Below, piece by piece: positions 10,857 through 22,522 of a stretch of 64,000 bases of DNA. The notes below the pieces were generated by a model that saw nothing but the letters and a program-made list of their open reading frames with translations, ran no database searches and had not been told where the DNA came from. Made by a program: the position numbers and the translations under genes. This DNA comes from an uncultured Prochlorococcus sp. Its GTDB lineage: Bacteria > Cyanobacteriota > Cyanobacteriia > PCC-6307 > Cyanobiaceae. Every line of letters starts with the position of its first letter. Within the stretch, counting starts at the first letter, position 1. The stretch is from positions 1-64,000 of the forward strand of contig CACBFH010000001.1 in NCBI GenBank assembly GCA_902538515.1, given 5' to 3'.

Positions 10857-10861
10857 AAATC

Positions 10862-10890
10862 ATATTGCTTCTAATCCTTATTAGCAATAT
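10862..10890 (+). promoter_or_regulatory. Hairpin after atpE
   Basis: ATATTGCT (10862-10869) and AGCAATAT (10883-10890) form a perfect 8-bp stem with a 13-base loop six bases after the atpE stop. No T-run follows directly, so it looks like a 3' stabiliser or partial terminator that would raise atpE mRNA relative to downstream genes. Confidence 0.55.
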
Positions 10891-10923
10891 TCAAATTTAA
10901 TTTTTTAACTTCAACTGAATCAT

Positions 10924-11385
10924 ATGTTGGCCTTTAATTTTTTTGGTGCTACTGAAGGTGGATTATTTGATATAAATGCCACTTTGCCACTAATGGCGAT
11001 ACAAGTAGTTGCACTTACTTACATATTAAATTCTCTCTTTTTTAAGCCTGTTGGCAATGTTGTAGAAAAAAGAGAAAAGTTTGTGAGTAATAATATTATT
11101 GAGGCCAAAAATAAACTTTCTGAGGTTAAAAAATTAGAAGCTGATTTATTAGCTCACCTTCAAAGCGCTCGTACAGAAGCTCAAAGAATTGTGAGCGAAG
11201 CTGAGGATGAGTCTGACAAGCTTTATAAAGAAGCACTAGAACTTGCTAACAATGAAGCAAATACTTCAAAAGAAAAAGCAAGACTAGAAATTGAAAGTCA
11301 GACATCTGCTGCTCGTGATCAACTTTCTAAACAGGCTGATGATCTAAGCGAACTTATTGTTAATAGATTGATTCTAGAAAAATGA
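10924..11385 (+). CDS. atpG: ATP synthase Fo subunit b'
   Basis: 153 residues: one N-terminal membrane helix (about 20-45, [20 protein letters not shown]) and a long charged coiled coil reaching up to F1. Photosynthetic organisms use b and b' as a heterodimeric peripheral stalk; this gene is first of the pair, as usual. It overlaps atpF by 4 bp (ATGA), pointing to translational coupling and equal synthesis. Confidence 0.94.
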   Translation: MLAFNFFGATEGGLFDINATLPLMAIQVVALTYILNSLFFKPVGNVVEKREKFVSNNIIEAKNKLSEVKKLEADLLAHLQSARTEAQRIVSEAEDESDKLYKEALELANNEANTSKEKARLEIESQTSAARDQLSKQADDLSELIVNRLILEK

Positions 11386-11894
11386 ATTTAACTCTTTTAG
11401 CTACAGAAGGTTTTGGATTAAATTTCAATTTATTCGAAACTAATATCCTTAATTGGGCTGTAGTAGTTTTCGGTCTTTATAAATTTTTGCCTGGTTTCCT
11501 AGGTAAAATGCTTCAAAAAAGGAGAGAAGGAATACTTCTTGAATTAAAAGATGCTGAAGATCGACTCCTAAATGCAACTAAAGCTTTAGAAAAGGCGAAG
11601 AAAGATTTATCTTCAGCAGAAGAAAAAGCTTCTCAAATAAAAGCAGATTCCCTTAAAAGATCTGAATCAATCAGAATGGAAAGTGAGAAAAAAGCTATAG
11701 AGGAGATGGCACGAATTAAACAAAGTGCAATCTCTGATGAGAGCTCTGAAGCATCCAGAGCAATTTCTCAACTTCGAAAAGAAGCTGTTGAACTGGCAAT
11801 TAAGAAAGCTTTAGATTCTCTCCCAAATCGACTTGATAAAAAATCACAAGAAAATTTGGTAACTCAATCAATTAATAATATTGAGGTGAACTAA
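11382..11894 (+). CDS. atpF: ATP synthase Fo subunit b
   Basis: 170 residues. A single hydrophobic segment (about residues 20-40, [21 protein letters not shown]) is followed by the family KRREGI-x2-ELKDAEDRL motif and an extended helix. It is the second peripheral-stalk subunit, pairing with b'. It overlaps b' by 4 bp and atpH by 1 bp, keeping the stalk genes coupled. Confidence 0.95.
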   Translation: MNLTLLATEGFGLNFNLFETNILNWAVVVFGLYKFLPGFLGKMLQKRREGILLELKDAEDRLLNATKALEKAKKDLSSAEEKASQIKADSLKRSESIRMESEKKAIEEMARIKQSAISDESSEASRAISQLRKEAVELAIKKALDSLPNRLDKKSQENLVTQSINNIEVN

Positions 11895-12436
11895 TGCCAC
11901 TATTAAATTCAGTTACTACACCATACGCAGAGGCGCTACTTCAAGTTGTGAATGAAAATTATCAAACTGAAGAAATTGTTTCTGAGGTTAAACAACTTTT
12001 GGAATTAATAAATGATTCCCCTGAATTGGAGAAGGCACTATCCTCTCCCATTTTAGAGACAGATGCTAAGAAGAAAATCATTATTGAAATTTTTTCAAAT
12101 AAGGTTAATTCTTCCTTACTGAATTTCTTAAAATTATTGGCCGATAGGCAAAGAATTGGAATTCTTACTTCAATTCTTGATAGGTTTTTAGAGATTTACC
12201 GAGAAAATAGTAATATTGCCTTGGCAACTGTTACTTCTGCAGTCGAGCTTACTGATGAACAGAAAGGTTTAATTACCAAAAAGATCATCAATATTGCTGG
12301 AACAGAAAAATTAGAACTTGTAACTAAAATCGACCCATCTCTTATTGGTGGTTTCGTCGCCAGTGTAGGATCAAAAGTAATTGATGCTTCTCTTGCTTCA
12401 CAAATTAGAAAACTTGGTTTGTCACTTTCCAAGTAA
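11894..12436 (+). CDS. atpH: ATP synthase F1 subunit delta
   Basis: 180 residues, OSCP/delta family: an N-terminal helical bundle starting TPYAEALLQVV and a C-terminal part with the conserved DPSLIGGFVASVGSKVIDAS motif. It caps the alpha3beta3 hexamer and binds the b-b' stalk. The start overlaps the atpF stop codon; atpA follows after 30 bp. Confidence 0.96.
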   Translation: MPLLNSVTTPYAEALLQVVNENYQTEEIVSEVKQLLELINDSPELEKALSSPILETDAKKKIIIEIFSNKVNSSLLNFLKLLADRQRIGILTSILDRFLEIYRENSNIALATVTSAVELTDEQKGLITKKIINIAGTEKLELVTKIDPSLIGGFVASVGSKVIDASLASQIRKLGLSLSK

Positions 12437-12454
12437 CTTTTAAATCAACCTTAA

Positions 12455-13984
<1,530 letters not shown>

Positions 13985-14002
13985 ATTTATTAAGGAGATA
14001 CC

Positions 14003-14953
14003 ATGGCAAATCTTAAAGAGATTAGAGATCGAATCGTTTCAGTTAAAAATACAAGAAAAATAACGGAGGCTATGAGACTTGTTGCAGCTGCAAAAGTTAG
14101 GAGAGCTCAAGATCAAGTTCTTAAGAGTAGACCTTTTGCAGACAAACTTGCACGAGTCTTAGAAAATATTCAATCTAGAGTACAATTTGAGGCTGTCGAC
14201 TCTCCTCTATTATCCAAGAGAGAAGTAAAGAGTATCTCCTTGGTTTGTATAACTGCGGATAGAGGTTTATGCGGTGGTTACAATACAAATATTATAAAAA
14301 AGGTAGAAATAAGATACGCGGAATTAGTCAAACGAGGGTATCAGCCAAATTTAATTTTGGTGGGGAAGAAAGCTATTGGATATTTTCAAAATAGAAAGGA
14401 TAGATATGTAATTAAAAGTACTTTTAAAGAACTAGAACAGGTTCCCACAGTTAAGGACTCTGAAGGAGTTACAAATGAAATTTTAGCCGAATTTCTTTCA
14501 GAAAGTTCTGATAGGGTGGAAATTATATACACGAAATTCATCACTTTAGTTAGCTGTGCCCCTGTCGTTCAAACACTATTGCCACTTGACCCTCAAGGAA
14601 TCGCTGAGGAAAACGATGAAATTTTTAGGTTGACTACAAAAGATAGTAAGTTACTTGTTGAAAAATCAAATATTGAAAAAAGTGATTCAGAGAAGTTGCC
14701 ATCAGATATTGTTTTTGAACAAAGTCCTGATCAACTATTAGATTCCTTATTACCATTATATTTACAGAATCAGGTACTAAGAGCTCTACAAGAGTCGGCC
14801 GCTTCAGAACTCGCTTGCAGGATGACTGCTATGAATAATGCAAGTGATAATGCTAAAGAATTAGCAAGTACTTTGAATCTAACCTATAACAAAGCCAGAC
14901 AAGCAGCTATCACACAAGAAATATTAGAAGTTGTAGGAGGTTCAGCAGTTTAG
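14003..14953 (+). CDS. atpG: ATP synthase F1 subunit gamma
   Basis: 316 residues, named atpC in plastid convention. The N-terminal rotor helix ([20 protein letters not shown]) and the C-terminal helix ([16 protein letters not shown], then [12 protein letters not shown]) are strongly conserved. The cyanobacterial insertion around residues 195-245 is present, but the two regulatory cysteines of plant gamma are not seen there, so thiol regulation is not expected. A good AAGGAG ribosome-binding site precedes the start. It closes the atp operon. Confidence 0.97.
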   Translation: MANLKEIRDRIVSVKNTRKITEAMRLVAAAKVRRAQDQVLKSRPFADKLARVLENIQSRVQFEAVDSPLLSKREVKSISLVCITADRGLCGGYNTNIIKKVEIRYAELVKRGYQPNLILVGKKAIGYFQNRKDRYVIKSTFKELEQVPTVKDSEGVTNEILAEFLSESSDRVEIIYTKFITLVSCAPVVQTLLPLDPQGIAEENDEIFRLTTKDSKLLVEKSNIEKSDSEKLPSDIVFEQSPDQLLDSLLPLYLQNQVLRALQESAASELACRMTAMNNASDNAKELASTLNLTYNKARQAAITQEILEVVGGSAV

Positions 14954-14969
14954 TAATAAGATTTAGGAT

Positions 14970-15296
14970 ATGCCTGAATACAATATCAAAGTTCAATTTG
15001 AGCAAAAGACTTTTAGTTTTTTATGTTCTGAGGATCAAGATATTATTTCAGCTGCAAAAATGAATGGAATAGATTTACCAAGTAGCTGTTGTTCAGGAGT
15101 TTGTACAGATTGTGCATCCATGATATTGGAAGGATCCGTAGATCAAGAAGATGCTATGGGATTAAATGATGATTTAAGGGAAAAGGGCTTTGCACTTTTG
15201 TGTGTGGCATACCCTAAGTCAGATTTGAATATTGTTATTGGTAAAGAAGTCGAAGATGATTTGTATAATGATCAATTTGGTAAATATCAAAAATGA
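14970..15296 (+). CDS. 2Fe-2S ferredoxin
   Basis: 108 residues with a plant-type cluster motif: Cys40-x4-Cys45-x2-Cys48 and Cys78 (SSCCSGVCTDC then LLCVAYP). It is acidic at the C-terminus. It would carry single electrons at low potential in the cytosol or stroma. Its sequence differs from the main photosynthetic PetF, so a specialised acceptor is likely. It overlaps the next small gene by 4 bp and follows atpG(gamma) by 16 bp. Confidence 0.92.
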   Translation: MPEYNIKVQFEQKTFSFLCSEDQDIISAAKMNGIDLPSSCCSGVCTDCASMILEGSVDQEDAMGLNDDLREKGFALLCVAYPKSDLNIVIGKEVEDDLYNDQFGKYQK

Positions 15297-15484
15297 AATT
15301 AAGTTCAGTTGATTATTATTTAGATTGGCCAGTTTCAATAAAATTAAAAAATTTAAGGGAATTCATCATTACAAATTTAGAAAACAAAGGAGATTTAATT
15401 CGATGGTCAATTGTTGATATTCAATATCCTATTGACTCTTTTGGAACAAAAAAACTTAAAATTAAAGCTGTCTTAGCTAATTAA
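15293..15484 (+). CDS. Hypothetical 63-residue protein coupled to ferredoxin
   Basis: No family recognised. Starts within the ferredoxin stop (ATGA overlap), so the two are probably co-translated. Contains DWPVSIKLKNLREFIITNLENKGDLIRWSI (given in pieces: an amphipathic helix rich in Lys and Leu), with no signal or membrane segment. It may be a small partner of the ferredoxin or of the DUF3326 gene that follows 27 bp later; this is inferred from position only. Confidence 0.7.
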   Translation: MKLSSVDYYLDWPVSIKLKNLREFIITNLENKGDLIRWSIVDIQYPIDSFGTKKLKIKAVLAN

Positions 15485-15511
15485 AAAATATAAATTGATA
15501 TATTTTTAATA

Positions 15512-16570
15512 ATGGAAAATTCACCAACAATATTCATTGTTCCAACTGGTATTGGTTGTGAAGTAGGAGGTTTTGCTGGGGATGCACTTCCTACTGCTAA
15601 ATTATTAGCATCCGCAAGTGGATGTTTAATTACTCATCCAAATGTTATGAATGGCGGTACTCTTTCTGAAAAAGATAAAAATATTTTTTATGTTGAGGGT
15701 TATAATTTAGACCGACTTGCTAAAGGAGAAATCGCTTTAAAAAGGGTAAAGCAACAGAAAATTGGGATAATTTTTGATTCAGCTATTGAAAAAGAAATAT
15801 TAAAAAGACATTTACAAGTTGCTGATGCATGTGTTTCTACTTTAGGGATTAATGTTCATTCTTTTGTGATTACAAAAAAGCCATTAAACATAGTTATTGA
15901 TTCTGATTCTTCAAAAATCAGTGGTGGCACAATTGAAAATCCTGATACTTTAATTGATGCTGGAAAATGTTTAATAGAACAAGGAGTTACGGCAATAGCA
16001 ATTGTGGCAAAATTTCCAGATGACCCTAATTCTTTAGAAACAAATATCTATCGAGAGGGGAAAGGGGTTGATCCTATTGCTGGAGTCGAAGCAGTTATAA
16101 GTCATTTAATAAGCAAATTTTTAAAAGTTCCCTGTGCTCATGCACCTGCTTTAAATCCAATTGAATTGAATGAAAATTTAGATCCTCGTGCAGCTGCAGA
16201 AGAAATAGGATATACTTTTTTGCCATCAGTACTGATTGGGTTAAGCAATGCTCCTGACATTGTTGAATTGCCTGCTAAAAATGAATCAATCTCACTACAC
16301 CCTGATCAGATTGAATCTATTGTTGTTCCTAATGGTGCATTAGGTGGAGAAGCAGTACTAGCAGGGATTGAAAAAGGTTTAAATATTATCTCTGTACAAA
16401 ATCAAAATACATTAAAAGTGACAAATGAGTTTTATAATTATCCCAATCTTTTTGAGGTTGATAATTATTTAGAAGCCGCAGGCATAATTCTTGCTATCAA
16501 AAAAGGTATTAACCTTGATTCAGTTAAACGGCCTTTAAAAAAAATCCAACAGTGTTCTTATAGTGATTAA
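15512..16570 (+). CDS. DUF3326 family protein
   Basis: 352 residues, matching the cyanobacterial and plant DUF3326 family in length and pattern: the N-terminal IFIVPTGIGCEVGGFAGDA glycine-rich stretch, THPNVMNGG, a nucleotide-binding-like VADACVSTLGINVHSF segment and the late VVPNGALGGEAVLAG. The biochemical function is unknown. It converges with nadE, overlapping it by 4 bp. Confidence 0.8.
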   Translation: MENSPTIFIVPTGIGCEVGGFAGDALPTAKLLASASGCLITHPNVMNGGTLSEKDKNIFYVEGYNLDRLAKGEIALKRVKQQKIGIIFDSAIEKEILKRHLQVADACVSTLGINVHSFVITKKPLNIVIDSDSSKISGGTIENPDTLIDAGKCLIEQGVTAIAIVAKFPDDPNSLETNIYREGKGVDPIAGVEAVISHLISKFLKVPCAHAPALNPIELNENLDPRAAAEEIGYTFLPSVLIGLSNAPDIVELPAKNESISLHPDQIESIVVPNGALGGEAVLAGIEKGLNIISVQNQNTLKVTNEFYNYPNLFEVDNYLEAAGIILAIKKGINLDSVKRPLKKIQQCSYSD

Positions 16571-18264
16571 TAAGATATTGCTATGGGAACTCTCCAGTCA
16601 CTTCCTAATGATTGACTGCTTAGTTTTAGGATTGGAGGAGCCTGCTTTCTTTTAAATTCTGCTTTTTTTATGAGTGAGATAATTTTTAAAATTAAATCTT
16701 TTTTATAACCATCTTCTTCTAGTTGTTGTAAATCCTTTTTCTCTTCAATAATTCCCTTAAGAATCTTATCTAAAATAGAATAAGGTGGGAGAGAATCAGT
16801 ATCTAATTGATCAGGACCTAATTCGGCACTTGGAGCTTTCGTACGTATATTTTCTCCAATTATATCTACATTAGTTTCTAGCATATATAACTTTCTACGA
16901 TTAATTGAATCTTCACTATCCAGCCAATTGCATAATTTAAAAACATTAGTTTTATATAAATCCCCAATTACAGATAATCCCCCATTCATATCACCATAAA
17001 GTGTGCAATACCCTACAGCTAGCTCTGATTTATTACCTGTTGAAAGTAATAAATGCTTTTCTTGATTTGCTAAAGCCATCAGAATCGTTCCTCTTATTCT
17101 TGATTGAATATTTTGATTTGTTATTTCAGCCATCTCGAGAGATATGGTATTTATAAAAGATTCTTCAAAAGAGCTCATCAAATTTTCAATTGGAATGCTA
17201 TTGAAATTTATTTTTAATCTTCCCGCTAAATCTTTTGCATCACTTTTTGAATGAGATGAGCTCCACTTAGAGGGCATTGAGACGCAATAAATATTATTAC
17301 TGCCAAGTGCAGCTGTTGCAATTGCTGAAACTAGTGCTGAATCAATTCCACCACTTAGTCCAATTAAAGCTGTTTTAAAACCGCATTTTTGAGCATAATC
17401 CCTAACACCAAGGACTAGTGCATCAAAAATTGATGACATCTCAGACTGTTCAAATTTATTTTTTTGAGGTTTTGTTTGCTTAATGTCCCAACTGGCATGG
17501 TCTTCTGCAAAAGATCTTAATTGCTTAATTTTAGATCCATTCTTATCAAGAATAAAACTATTTCCATCAAAAATTAAATTATCATTTGCTCCAATCTGGT
17601 TTACATATATCAGGGGTACTTGAAGATATTGAGCAGCAAAACTAGAAACTTTCGATCTTAACTCTAACTTTTTGAAGGTAAATGGGGAGGCCGATAAGTT
17701 CACTAAGATATCAACTTTTTTTTTCTTTAAATCAAAAATAGGATTTTTTTTATGAATTCCTCTGCCTTCTATATTTTTGTTGACCCATAAATCCTCACAT
17801 ATAGTAAAGCCAAGTCGCCAAGTTTTATTATTAATTTCTTTTGTTAATACGGAAACTTTTTCTTCTGATCTAAAATATCTTTTCTCATCAAATACTTCAT
17901 AGGTGGGAAGAATAATTTTACGAGCAATTATTTTCCACTCACCGCGTTCAAGCATTGCAATCGAATTATAAAGATTTGGAAAAAAAGAATCATTTATTAT
18001 CTCAGCTATCCCTACTGTAATGCTCATGTTTCCATATTTTTTATAAATATCTAAAGCTAATTGGTCAAGAATTTGATATTGATTTTTAATTAAGTTTTTT
18101 TTTAGAAGTAGGTCGTTTGCTGGATATCCCCATAGTGATAATTCTGGAGTAAGAACTAAATCAGCAGAAGATGAGATAGCTTTCGAAGCAGTACAAAGTA
18201 TTTTTTTTGCATTACCCTCTAAATCACCAACAACTGGATTAATTTGAGCAAGTAAAAACTTCAT
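16567..18264 (-). CDS. nadE: Glutamine-dependent NAD+ synthetase
   Basis: 565 residues in two domains: an N-terminal nitrilase-type glutaminase (LAQINPVVGDLEGN, then the catalytic region GFTICEDLW with Cys) and a C-terminal NAD synthetase with the PP-loop LIGLSGGIDSALV and LLSTGNKSELAVGYCTLYGDM. It amidates deamido-NAD using glutamine. It overlaps the upstream nadD gene by 4 bp, so two consecutive steps of NAD synthesis are translationally coupled. Confidence 0.96.
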   Translation of the reverse strand: MKFLLAQINPVVGDLEGNAKKILCTASKAISSSADLVLTPELSLWGYPANDLLLKKNLIKNQYQILDQLALDIYKKYGNMSITVGIAEIINDSFFPNLYNSIAMLERGEWKIIARKIILPTYEVFDEKRYFRSEEKVSVLTKEINNKTWRLGFTICEDLWVNKNIEGRGIHKKNPIFDLKKKKVDILVNLSASPFTFKKLELRSKVSSFAAQYLQVPLIYVNQIGANDNLIFDGNSFILDKNGSKIKQLRSFAEDHASWDIKQTKPQKNKFEQSEMSSIFDALVLGVRDYAQKCGFKTALIGLSGGIDSALVSAIATAALGSNNIYCVSMPSKWSSSHSKSDAKDLAGRLKINFNSIPIENLMSSFEESFINTISLEMAEITNQNIQSRIRGTILMALANQEKHLLLSTGNKSELAVGYCTLYGDMNGGLSVIGDLYKTNVFKLCNWLDSEDSINRRKLYMLETNVDIIGENIRTKAPSAELGPDQLDTDSLPPYSILDKILKGIIEEKKDLQQLEEDGYKKDLILKIISLIKKAEFKRKQAPPILKLSSQSLGSDWRVPIAISY

Positions 18265-18839
18265 TCAACTAATTTTGTGGATTCATATAAATTATTCTTT
18301 TTAACAATATCTATTAGTGAAGTTGGTAAATTAGAATAATTAAAATTTGTCCTGAGCTTAGAACTTGAAATGTTAGGTATTTTTATGGTTGATATCTTGA
18401 ATGGCACGTTGTAAGCTTCTAACATTTCAAGAGTACTTGATTTAACGGGATATCCCTCCCTAATAATAATAAAAAAACTTACTTCCTTAATAATTTTATC
18501 AAAATTTTTCCAGTTGAAAATATCTTTTATTAAATCACTCCCAATAACAAAATCTAAATTATTTAATTCATAAACCCTTTTACATTTTCTAATTGACTCT
18601 AATGCCCATTGGCTACTAATACTTTGATTAAATAAAATTTTTGGATTATCTAAATCTTCAATAAGAGTTTTTAATAAATGGCTACGAATTGAAATATCCT
18701 CTTTGTGATTTTTGTTTGGGTTGTCACTAACATAACCAATTATAAAAGCATATATTTTGGATAATTCTTCAAGTATTTTTTTATGTCCAATGGTAGGTGG
18801 ATCTGCACTGGTACCAAATAATGCAATGCTTTTTCCCAT
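18261..18839 (-). CDS. nadD: Nicotinate-nucleotide adenylyltransferase
   Basis: 192 residues. The nucleotidyltransferase motif appears as DPPTIGHKKIL (residues 13-23), where the usual first His of H-x-G-H is Thr, and the ISSSKLR motif lies near residue 158. It adenylates nicotinate mononucleotide to deamido-NAD, the substrate of NadE, encoded immediately downstream with a 4-bp overlap. The His-to-Thr change is notable, but the rest of the pocket is intact and the operon supports activity. Confidence 0.9.
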   Translation of the reverse strand: MGKSIALFGTSADPPTIGHKKILEELSKIYAFIIGYVSDNPNKNHKEDISIRSHLLKTLIEDLDNPKILFNQSISSQWALESIRKCKRVYELNNLDFVIGSDLIKDIFNWKNFDKIIKEVSFFIIIREGYPVKSSTLEMLEAYNVPFKISTIKIPNISSSKLRTNFNYSNLPTSLIDIVKKNNLYESTKLVE

Positions 18840-18846
18840 TTAAGTT

Positions 18847-20088
18847 TTAAGGCAGAATGCTAATAAAATTATTATTTAAATTTCTATTTGAAAAATAAAT
18901 ATTTATGTGGTTAAAAATCTCAGGGTCATTAAAAGTCAAATTTTTAATCATAATAGCTGGTTCTATAAAAGAAGCCTTGCTTCTTATAAATATCTCTTTT
19001 GCTGCTAATTTCCCTAGGATTTTTGTAGTGTGAATTGCGATTGCTGCTTGAATAATTGCTATAGGTCCATAAGGTAATAATGAAAGCCCGTTAGTAAAAG
19101 GTGCTGTTAATAGAATTACTTTCTTAATAAGGTTGAAAGAGGTATTGACGCCGACTTGAGTGATTCCCAAAAACAAATTATTAATGGATATATTTTTAAA
19201 TATTTTTCTTGTAGATTCACCTTTTAACTTTAAGCCGTAAATCTTACTTAATTCGCTAATCAATGCAGTATCTAGTGCGAAACTACCAGCAATATCAAAT
19301 AAAATAAAAGGATTAAGAGCTACTGCAGATGCCTTTATAGTCGAAAATTTACCAATAGTTGACTGAGCTAATTTTTGCCTTCTTTTCAATCTTTGCTCCT
19401 TTATTCGCAGAAACAATTTATCAGCTAATTGAATAGAATTTAGTGTTAATAGTATCTCACCATATTGATTTATTAATTTTGTTACGTAATTTTCTAGATT
19501 GTTTTTATTATTAGTAATTATTGGGATTTTTAAATCTTTTGGAAGCTTAAACTTTATATTTTCAATTATTTCTTTTAATTCATTTTTATTAAATAGATCG
19601 ATTTTGTTTAAGATTACAATAATTTTTTTACCATCTTTGATAAGAGAATTGATTTCGCTTAGCTCATTTCGATTAATATCTCCTGCAACCACAAATAAAA
19701 TAAGGTCTGAATGATTTATATAAGAGTAAAATTTATCTGGGCATTTAATATTGCAGAAATCAAATCCTGGAGAATCTAGCAACTCTAAACTATTAAGTGT
19801 TTTATCTTTAAGAGTCCTAGTTTCAGATTGTATTTCTTTTGTGGTCCCATTAATAATATCTGTTTTGAATATGTCTTTTTTTAGTAAAGAATTTAAAACA
19901 GAAGATTTTCCTACACCTGATTTACCATATGCGCCAATTCTTATTTTTTTTTCTTTGAGTCTTAAAAGTTGTTGATTAAAAGAAATTATTTCTCTATTAA
20001 GAAAACTTTTTTCAAAATTGGTAAGATTAACAGCCTCCCACCATTTCTTTAACAGTAAATAATTTTCATTAATATTGAATTTTTTCAT
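18847..20088 (-). CDS. Era-like GTPase with DUF697-type membrane domain
   Basis: 413 residues. G-domain motifs: G1 GAYGKSGVGKSS (residues 52-63), G3 DSPGFD (105-110) and G4 NKID near residue 160. The C-terminal part (about 250-370) is hydrophobic with AVALNPFILFDIAGSFALD and LLPYGPIAIIQAAIAI, matching the DUF697/YcjF-type domain. Such proteins are membrane-linked GTPases of unknown cellular role in cyanobacteria. The start overlaps the end of the upstream CBS-domain gene by 4 bp. Confidence 0.85.
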   Translation of the reverse strand: MKKFNINENYLLLKKWWEAVNLTNFEKSFLNREIISFNQQLLRLKEKKIRIGAYGKSGVGKSSVLNSLLKKDIFKTDIINGTTKEIQSETRTLKDKTLNSLELLDSPGFDFCNIKCPDKFYSYINHSDLILFVVAGDINRNELSEINSLIKDGKKIIVILNKIDLFNKNELKEIIENIKFKLPKDLKIPIITNNKNNLENYVTKLINQYGEILLTLNSIQLADKLFLRIKEQRLKRRQKLAQSTIGKFSTIKASAVALNPFILFDIAGSFALDTALISELSKIYGLKLKGESTRKIFKNISINNLFLGITQVGVNTSFNLIKKVILLTAPFTNGLSLLPYGPIAIIQAAIAIHTTKILGKLAAKEIFIRSKASFIEPAIMIKNLTFNDPEIFNHINIYFSNRNLNNNFISILP

Positions 20089-21068
20089 GATTTATTTTTC
20101 CACCAACCGGCTAATACAGATAACACAGCTTCTGCACCAATAATTCCCACGAAACCCCCGAATTCATCTACTACTACTTTCACTCCTTTATGATTCTTGT
20201 CAAATTTAGTTAATAATTGATCTGCTTTAATCATTTCGGGAATGTACTCCACAGGTTCGCAAATTTCTGATAATAATTTTTTATTTTCACAATTAATTAA
20301 TTCTGCCAACAATTTTTCACGCTTTACTACCCCTTGTATTTTGTCAACTTTATCTCCCAAAATAACCCACCATGGAGAACTGTCAGACATTATAAGTTTT
20401 GAAATTTCATCAAGATTTGAAGATCCATCAAGACAAGGTGCCGATACCCTAGGGGTCATTAAGTCTTTCGCTTTTAAATCATTTAATTGAAAAACCTTAA
20501 ATATCATTGCTGCCTCATCAGCTTCAATAAAACCTTTCTGACTTCCAATTTTTGCCATTTGTCTGATTTCTTCTTCATCAGTTGAAATTTCGTTTTCTGC
20601 TGTAATAACTGGAAATATCTGTTCAATTAATATTAAGAATGGCCTCATTAAAGAATTTAATATTCTCAAGATAGGAACCGATAATAATGCTATTTGAACA
20701 GAAAATCTTGTGCCAAGAGCTTTGGGTAGTACTTCTCCTACTAAAACAACTAGTATGTAAAAAGCTATTGAAAAAAGGGTTAAACCAAAACTGCTATTAA
20801 TTACCAATGCTCCATATACTCCTAAAATAAGACTACCTATTATATTAAATCCATTATTAGTAATTGTGATTACAGTTAGCGTCCGACCAAGGTGTTTTCT
20901 AAGTTTTAGAAGTTGATTTGCAGAACTTTTTGGCTTTTGTCTAGAGGCAATTTCTAAAATTCTAATTGAATTTACAGCTAAAAAAGCTGCTTCTACTCCC
21001 GAACAACATGCTGATCCAATTAGAATGATCGATATAAGTATTATTAAACCGTAAACACTTGGTTCCAT
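20085..21068 (-). CDS. CNNM/CorC-type membrane protein with CBS domains
   Basis: 327 residues. The N-terminal DUF21 (CNNM) transmembrane domain has about four spans, including the SACCSGVEAAFLAVN and GEVLPKALGTRFS motifs. A CBS pair follows (about residues 200-320: VFQLNDLKAKDLMTPRVSA and KVVVDEFGGFVGIIG). Relatives export or sense Mg2+/Co2+ and are often mislabelled hemolysin. There is no extra C-terminal CorC/HlyC domain of usual length. Overlaps the GTPase gene by 4 bp. Confidence 0.88.
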   Translation of the reverse strand: MEPSVYGLIILISIILIGSACCSGVEAAFLAVNSIRILEIASRQKPKSSANQLLKLRKHLGRTLTVITITNNGFNIIGSLILGVYGALVINSSFGLTLFSIAFYILVVLVGEVLPKALGTRFSVQIALLSVPILRILNSLMRPFLILIEQIFPVITAENEISTDEEEIRQMAKIGSQKGFIEADEAAMIFKVFQLNDLKAKDLMTPRVSAPCLDGSSNLDEISKLIMSDSSPWWVILGDKVDKIQGVVKREKLLAELINCENKKLLSEICEPVEYIPEMIKADQLLTKFDKNHKGVKVVVDEFGGFVGIIGAEAVLSVLAGWWKNKS

Positions 21069-21142
21069 TAAAGTAGATTAGTTATTGAATCTGTTTTAAT
21101 TCATTCTTCCATTTTTTTTTTAAACACGCCAATACACAATTT

Positions 21143-22468
21143 ATGTTTGAACCTGACCAAAAAGTTTTTGAAGAAAGAAGAGAAATTTTCCTAAATAAAT
21201 TAGATGGAAAAGCTGCTATTATCCCAGGAGCTAATCTTGTAAAACATCATGCCGATTGTGAATACCCTTTTAGACAAGATAGTAATTTTTGGTATTTAAC
21301 TGGTTTCGATGAGCCGGATGCAATTGCTCTTTTCTTGTCGCATAAGCCCAAGGGAGAGAGATTTATTATGTTCGTTGCTCCCAAAGATGTCATGAGTGAA
21401 GTCTGGCATGGTTTTAGATGGGGTTTAGAAGGCGCAGAAAAAGACTTTAAGGCTGACAAGGCTCACTCGATAACCGAATTAAAAGATTTACTTCCAAGTT
21501 ATATAAAAGGTTCCAATGAACTTGTTTTTTCAATAGGTAAGTATCCATTAATCGAGAAAATAGTTCTTGAGATATTTTCACAACAACTTGAAAATCGATC
21601 AAGATCAGGGATTGGTGCAAATTCTATAAAATCTCCAGAAATTTATTTAAATGAGATGAGACTAATTAAAAGTGAATTTGAAATTAAGAGAATGAGAGAA
21701 GCTATACAAATTTCAGCAGAAGCTCATGAATTAGTAAGAGAATCTATCTCATCAAAGAAAAATGAAAGGCAAATTCAGGGACTACTAGAGGGATTCTTTT
21801 TGGAAAAAGGGGCCAGAGGACCTGCATATAACTCTATTGTTGCTTCAGGAGATAATGCCTGTATTTTGCATTACACTTCTAACAACTCACCATTGAAGAA
21901 AGAAGATTTATTGTTGGTAGATGCTGGCTGCTCATTAACTGATTATTACAATGGAGACATAACAAGAACCATCCCAATAGGTGGAAAATTTTCTAAAGAG
22001 CAAAAAGCTATTTATGAAATTGTATTAAGTGCGCAGAAAAATGCAATTAAAAGTGCCGTAACTGGATCAAATTCTAGTACTGTACATAATGTTGCTTTAA
22101 CAATTCTGATAGAAGGATTAAAGGAAATTGGTTTATTATCCGGCAGCACTGAGAAGATAATAGAGAATCAATCATATAAACATTTATATATGCACAGAAC
22201 TGGACATTGGCTAGGATTAGATGTTCATGATGTTGGAGCATATAGAATGGGAGACTATGAAGTGCCATTGAAGAATGGAATGATTCTTACGGTAGAACCT
22301 GGAATATATATAAGTGACAGGATCCCGGTACCGGCGGGACAACCTAAGATTGATGAAAAATGGAAAGGCATTGGTATAAGAATAGAAGATGATATTTTGG
22401 TCAAAGATACAAACCCAGAGGTTTTAAGTATTGCTGCACTAAAAGAAATTTCTGATTTAGAGTTTTAA
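21143..22468 (+). CDS. pepP: Xaa-Pro aminopeptidase (aminopeptidase P)
   Basis: 441 residues. The N-terminal domain has DCEYPFRQDSNFWYLTGFDEP, and the C-terminal pita-bread metallopeptidase carries the metal ligands in LLVDAGCSLTDYYNGDITRT (two Asp), HRTGHWLGLDVHD (His), TVEPGIYI (Glu) and IGIRIEDDILV (Glu). It releases N-terminal residues next to proline using two Mn2+ ions. The gene is divergent from the CBS-domain gene. Confidence 0.95.
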   Translation: MFEPDQKVFEERREIFLNKLDGKAAIIPGANLVKHHADCEYPFRQDSNFWYLTGFDEPDAIALFLSHKPKGERFIMFVAPKDVMSEVWHGFRWGLEGAEKDFKADKAHSITELKDLLPSYIKGSNELVFSIGKYPLIEKIVLEIFSQQLENRSRSGIGANSIKSPEIYLNEMRLIKSEFEIKRMREAIQISAEAHELVRESISSKKNERQIQGLLEGFFLEKGARGPAYNSIVASGDNACILHYTSNNSPLKKEDLLLVDAGCSLTDYYNGDITRTIPIGGKFSKEQKAIYEIVLSAQKNAIKSAVTGSNSSTVHNVALTILIEGLKEIGLLSGSTEKIIENQSYKHLYMHRTGHWLGLDVHDVGAYRMGDYEVPLKNGMILTVEPGIYISDRIPVPAGQPKIDEKWKGIGIRIEDDILVKDTNPEVLSIAALKEISDLEF

Positions 22469-22522
22469 AATTTGACTTATCTTTTTAATAGTTTTATTTT
22501 TTTAAAAGTTAAAATTTTAAAA